Of a stretch of DNA of 64,000 nt, positions 59,441-64,000 are shown piece after piece. Position numbers and translations under genes: made by a program. The first letter of the stretch is position 1. Each line of letters starts with the position of its first letter. The stretch is from assembly GCA_050084985.1 (NCBI GenBank), contig JBITNC010000001.1:19902001-19966000 (forward strand). Reading direction: 5' to 3'. The notes below the pieces were generated by a model. The model saw only the letters and a list, made by a program, of their open reading frames with translations, was not told where the DNA came from and searched no databases. The DNA is from Nageia nagi (taxonomy: Eukaryota > Pinophyta).

Positions 59441-62400
59441 ATAAATTCATCAAGGGAAGGAAGGTAAAAGAGTGTAGTGGCATGAGTTTCCCACGCAACT
59501 ATTTGAGTATAAGTGAACCCTACACTACGTGTAATATGTAGTCAATAGAAGATTTTAATCCTATACTTATTAATTTGACCCTATCACTTTTATCAAGAAC
59601 TAAGATAAACGTGGATAAGTCCAATAATGTTATTATAAACTTTTTTTATTTCTTATGTAAGTACTAGTAAGATTTCCAAAAGAGTTGGTTAGAAATGCTA
59701 ACTTTACGTTATAAGGGCGAAAAACTTATAGAATTCACAAAAGAATTGGTATCGAGAACATGGTTGTGATCCCTTTAAAAATTACATTAATGATATTAGA
59801 AATACATGGAAATGATTCTGTTACCATGAAATGTGAAAATGTTCATGTTGAATTTGTTACAAAAGGTTTCTTTTATGTAAAGCATAAAATGATGATCTCA
59901 TAAGTAGATAATAAAGATAATATTTATATTTTTTATCGTTTGAAGATCAGAAATGGAGCATTGATTTCCATTTTTTTTAGACTAGAATGAATTAGCATGT
60001 TGTGATTTGATGCTTGTTGAGTATTAAGGGTTCTCCCTATGTTATATTGATGATGTTTTCAATTGACTCCGCGATAAAGGAAGATAGGTAGTCTTTTGAT
60101 GAGATCTAGAACCTATCTAGATCGAAAATGGAGTAATGTTTGGAATCAAATCTACTTGAAATTTTTGCATTATGATTTGGATTGGGATAATTACTAGACT
60201 TCATGATCAAGGAATATAGGTAGTCTCTACTAAGACCTAAAACCTATTAAGATCCATATGAAGTATTTTCTGAATTGAAATGGTAGGATATATTTGCATC
60301 TAGGGTAGGATGCATTTCATAAAATAAAAGAGCTATCTTGATCCTCATAAAATCTAACTAAATACTACTACTCAACACCATATCATCTTGGTTCTCTTGG
60401 TTAGGAGCTTGATCGAGCATAATGAAAGATGGATGAAGACTCATAAAAGGATGAGGATGGTAATGAAGAATTCCCTACAAAGTTGACAATGTTTATGTAA
60501 TTAGGGTTATTGCAAATTGTTCAATGATAAAAAGACCTAAATTGACACATAATGTATGAAGAAACAATGATTTAATAACAATGCATGTAAGACAATAACT
60601 CTTAAATATAACCATATTCAATGGTTAGAATCATATTAGTTATGATGTGATTATAAATTCCTTATCTAGAGAATTAATGAGATATCTTACAAAAGAGAGA
60701 TTCTATGTACGGTATGATGTAATCTATTTCCTTTACAAACAATGAAGTTTTGATATGCCTTGTATCCAAAACATGACCACGATAGAGGATTTATTAAGAT
60801 ATACCCTCTTCATAGAATGAATGCATTGATATATTATTGTTAAGATTGATGATAAGATTGAAGGTCTCAAAGTAATTTGGATGGTATATCAAAGTAAAAG
60901 AAACTAAGTTCACTAGGGATGTAGCTAGGAGTATACCATATTTAGTATGTGAGAGAATATGTGAGATATATACAAGGATATCAATAGTTCATTAATGGAA
61001 ATAAAAAGTTTAAACCTATTATACAATCTATAAATAGTCAAGGATGCATCATTATTGGATTAGGAAACTATGATGAAAAGAAGTTAAACCCTTGAAGATT
61101 TATTTGAAATTAGTGATGATGTAATATGGTTAGAAGATTATCAAGTAATGAAATGAAGAGATGATCTTATAACCTAAGTGTATGACACTAAAAAATAGAT
61201 GGAAGATAGCTCATACCTAATCAATGTATTAAGATATGAAAATACCTTATTTATGAAGGAAAAACTAGATGAATATGGAGTTTATACCTTGATCGATTGA
61301 GATTAATTGAATGATATATTTCAATAATCTAGAAAAGTATTGATTGATTATGAAATATCTAGGACCTTGATACTAGAAAAAGAAACTAGATAAAGTGTTG
61401 TTATCTCTGGTTTGCTTGAAGATAAGTAACGATCCCTTGAGTAGACATTGGACTTGCTTGCTAGAAGTAATCCCTTTTAAAGCATCTGAGAAACTATTAT
61501 TACTCTCTGATATATGGTGTTCTTTTAAATTAATGTTCTTTCATGCATATGGGATAGTACTATTGAATGTTGTTTGATGGCATTGTGAATAAGCTTGCTT
61601 GAAACTTCTTGAGAACATTTGATGAATTTATTATTTTTGAAATGATTACCAATGTGATAAGTGGTTTGTTTAAAATTAAATTATTTACTAATTGTCTTAA
61701 GCATGAAACCTAGAAATATAATAATTCTTCCAAAACCAATTATTCTTAGGGATGTTAGTATGGGAATAGTCTTTAAAATTTATTAGACTAAACAAACCAC
61801 TTAGGGGTATTATACTAATACCCACAGCCCCCCAAGATATGGTCATGGGGATTACGGACTCCATGGTGGGCCTAGCCAATAGATACACATAGGATAGTGT
61901 CTCATATCCTCAACAAATTGTCATATGAGGGTAGTAGTTGATAAAACTATATTTATTAGGTAAAGGTAATTTGTATTTATACCTCCTACAATTAAGCAAA
62001 TAGGAGTATGATGATTGTTCCACAAGTGATAGTGCTTACTCATTTCATATATAAGATTTTTAACATTAGGGATGAGCATTCTCTTAGGTGATATGGGTCC
62101 CAAGTAGGAAAACACAATGCTATGAATAGAATATTCATTGCACAGTCTAAGGATGGGAATGGTGGGGTCATCTATGTGGCATCTTCTAATGGGATGAGCA
62201 TTGAGAAGTGAACACTAGAAAGTTTTTTTATCAAGGTTGGTTATTCAAGATCTAACCAATTCTTTCCATATGGGTGCTAACTAGCTAGTAATGTTGATAG
62301 ACTCATGTGGATCGCCTTTTTTATTCCTAGACCATTCAAGTGTTTAATTTAAACAAAAAAAAGATCTAATTTTTAAGGATTTTATGAATATTAAAATATG

Positions 62401-62444
62401 GTTGGTGAGAAGCGTTGAATAGAAAAAGGAGTAGGAGTGCTACA

Positions 62445-62449
62445 TTTCT
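62445..62449 (+). repeat. Target site duplication TTTCT (right copy)
   Basis: Follows the GCTACA end of the solo LTR; exact repeat of 56,768-56,772. Confidence 0.9.
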
Positions 62450-63300
62450 TTATCACTAACATCTACCACATTATCATATTATGGGATTTTCCTTTTGTTA
62501 GACTACCTTTTCTCACTTTCTTGTAAAAGAGTTGATTGGGATGTTGAAGGATATTTAGAAAAAAAAAATTAAATGTTGGTTATTTTGAATATCTAAGTAT
62601 ATATAAATTTTCTTCCTCAGTATCACCTCTTTCAAAGAATTTGAATCATCTTTAGGTAATTCATTTGGGTTGGTACTTGTTGAATATACCAAAAATTTTG
62701 GTATATATGTGCATGTGGGGTGAACTTCTATATTTTCCATGATTTAGTTTCACTAGGGTTCTCTAGAATATCTTCATGCATGGTTGAAGTTCCTGGTACA
62801 GAAGATGGATCATTCCCTAAAAACCTAAGCCATAACTCTTGACCATTGGTCTAAGCTAAAAAAGTGTTCACTACATAGTACAATGACTAAACCATAGTAT
62901 TTTAGGGCTGCTAGTTTCTTCTTCATATTAGCTCTAACACTTCTAGATATATTTTGCAAATTTTGATATAAAAATTTGGGAATATTGTAGTTTAGCTCTT
63001 AACTGTACCTCATATTAATGAGAAACTTTAAATAATGTCCCAAAAGAGTCTTTCTTTTCACTCTTTATATATGCATGGTTGTAATATACTTTTCAACCTT
63101 TTGTTCTTCCCTTTGGTGAAATTTATCAAATAGGGCATCATACTGCTCTCTTCCAATTAAGTTTTCACCCTTTGTAGGAAGCCCAAATATTATAACAATT
63201 ATTTCAATAGTTATTTGTATAGTATGACCTCACATCATTACCAAATTTTCTTCAAAACATTTTGTGAACTCCAAAATAGCTTATCATCAAATCCTTGAAA
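62450..63300 (-). pseudogene. Unknown ORF relic, N-terminal part (split by solo LTR)
   Basis: Minus strand, one frame with a handful of stops from about 63,300 to 62,800. It reads LEFTKCFEENLVMM, GHTIQITIEIIVIIFGLPTK, GENLIGREQYDALFDKFHQR, EEQKVEKYITTMHI, KTLLGHYLKFLINMRYS, NVRANMKKKLAALKYYGLVI-like text and SLDQWSRVMA. A frame change follows before PTCTYIPKFLVYS and NPNELPKDDSNSLKEVI. The ITIEII..IFGLPT phrase resembles domains of putative plant transposon proteins or the plant mobile domain; this is tentative. Text continues in frame on the far side of the solo LTR, at 56,767. Confidence 0.5.
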
Positions 63301-64000
63301 TGTTTTGAAAAATTATAAAAGATGAATTTTTTGTAAAATTTGAACTACCCTTTGGTCTTTTCTTAATTCAATTGTATTTGTTGATATGTATTTTGGTAAA
63401 CCTAGGATTTACCTCTAAATGAACTAAAAGCACACATATATTTTATTGTATGATAAATCTATGTTAATTAACTTATATAAATATACATGAATAAGGGTAT
63501 TTAATAATTAGATAACAAAATAACAAAGTTTTATTGATTTCAAGATGGAAAATACAACTACACACACTAAAGATAAAGGAATCGAGTAAAAGATAAATAC
63601 CTATGTATCCTTACCTATATTAATATAGAGGATATGATAGATGAACTTATGAAAGATAAATGACCTTGCTATGCAAACCCCAAGGCCAATTGCAAAATGA
63701 AGGATAGCATAGGTGCTAGTCTTTAAAAGCTCAACATTGGCATGGATCTTAGTGCAAGTGTGAGCATTCTTAAGGAATGGGGTTCTCCAATAAGGATATA
63801 TGGTAGTAGATATGATGATAAGTTAAATTGAGTATATAATCATTAAAATGGATAGTAAATATTTGCTCGAGTGATAACAAGATTCTAATCTTAATAGATA
63901 GTATTTAGAAATATGCAAGTGTAGAGTACTAGCTATTGATATGTAATCTTGATATACTTTCCCCACATTAGAGATACTTACATTTATATCAAGCATGATT
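63301..64000. other. AT-rich DNA, nothing identified
   Basis: The beginning of the minus-strand relic may lie here, but no start codon or motif could be chosen with confidence. Confidence 0.35.

Larger units (their letters stand above)
56773..62444 (+). mobile_element. Solo giant LTR (5.7 kb)
   Basis: Begins TGTAATGACC and ends GTGCTACA, flanked by TTTCT on both sides. Its first ~0.9 kb aligns to 35,235-36,100 and its last ~3 kb to the ends of both LTRs of the 27-41 kb element (shared order of GACTCCATGATCAAGGAA-type, CCCCCAAGATATGG-type and GGTGAGAAGC-type phrases). There is no internal region, so it is the product of unequal recombination between the two LTRs of a former full element. The middle differs: the ~165-bp units of the other copies are absent, and an ~80-bp array is present instead. 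Confidence 0.9.

Noticed and set aside
1-64000. CRISPR array, tRNA, rRNA or bacterial-type operon features
   Set aside because: No regularly spaced identical repeats with unique spacers and no tRNA or rRNA consensus sequence seen. Tandem arrays here are diverged repeats in LTRs and UTRs, and tRNA-like matches are primer-binding sites.

Overview
This 64 kb window looks like heterochromatic, transposon-filled DNA from a large-genome land plant. The base composition is AT-rich, about two thirds A+T by eye. No intact host gene is visible. Nearly all recognisable coding sequence is retrotransposon-derived, and a decayed pentatricopeptide-repeat (PPR)-like fragment is a plant hallmark. The density of very old, stop-riddled Ty3/gypsy relics and the giant LTRs would fit a gymnosperm-like genome, but the lineage is inference only.

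Layout. 1-9.6 kb: old sequence with a minus-strand chromovirus-type integrase relic (about 0.66-1.16 kb) and a plus-strand decayed ORF of unknown identity (about 5.09-6.64 kb). 9,593-18,550: a complete Ty1/copia retrotransposon with 498-bp LTRs that appear identical by eye, a CAAAT target duplication, an intact gag-pol ORF, a PPR-like gene fragment in a 3-kb leader, and a 3' UTR array of seven hairpins with compensatory stem changes. 19.1-19.6 kb: minus-strand Tat-like gypsy integrase relic. 19,906-21,379: a small non-autonomous LTR element with AAAGC target duplications. 24.7-25.6 kb: minus-strand coiled-coil relic.

About 27.47-41.02 kb: a gypsy-like element with very long LTRs. The right LTR is 5,789 bp and the left copy lacks roughly its first 1.1 kb; they flank only about 2.9 kb of degenerate internal DNA with a gag zinc-knuckle relic. 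42.9-44.0 kb: a decayed plus-strand ORF, possibly plant-mobile-domain-like. 46.1-48.3 kb: a decayed minus-strand ORF that seems to contain an intron. It lies directly downstream of Tat-like gypsy integrase sequence (48.4-48.8 kb, and the main element at 49.3-55.4 kb, in order gag-PR-RT-RNase H-IN on the minus strand).

55.9-63.3 kb: a minus-strand ORF relic split by a 5,672-bp solo LTR (56,773-62,444, TTTCT duplication) of the same giant-LTR family. The reading frame resumes on the other side of the insertion.

How the parts relate: the window is a layered insertion record. The gypsy relics and unknown ORFs are oldest, the giant-LTR family inserted into them (one copy later collapsed to a solo LTR), the small element is of intermediate age, and the copia element is the youngest and the only one with plausible current coding capacity. 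All family assignments come from reading translated motifs by eye; no database search was run.
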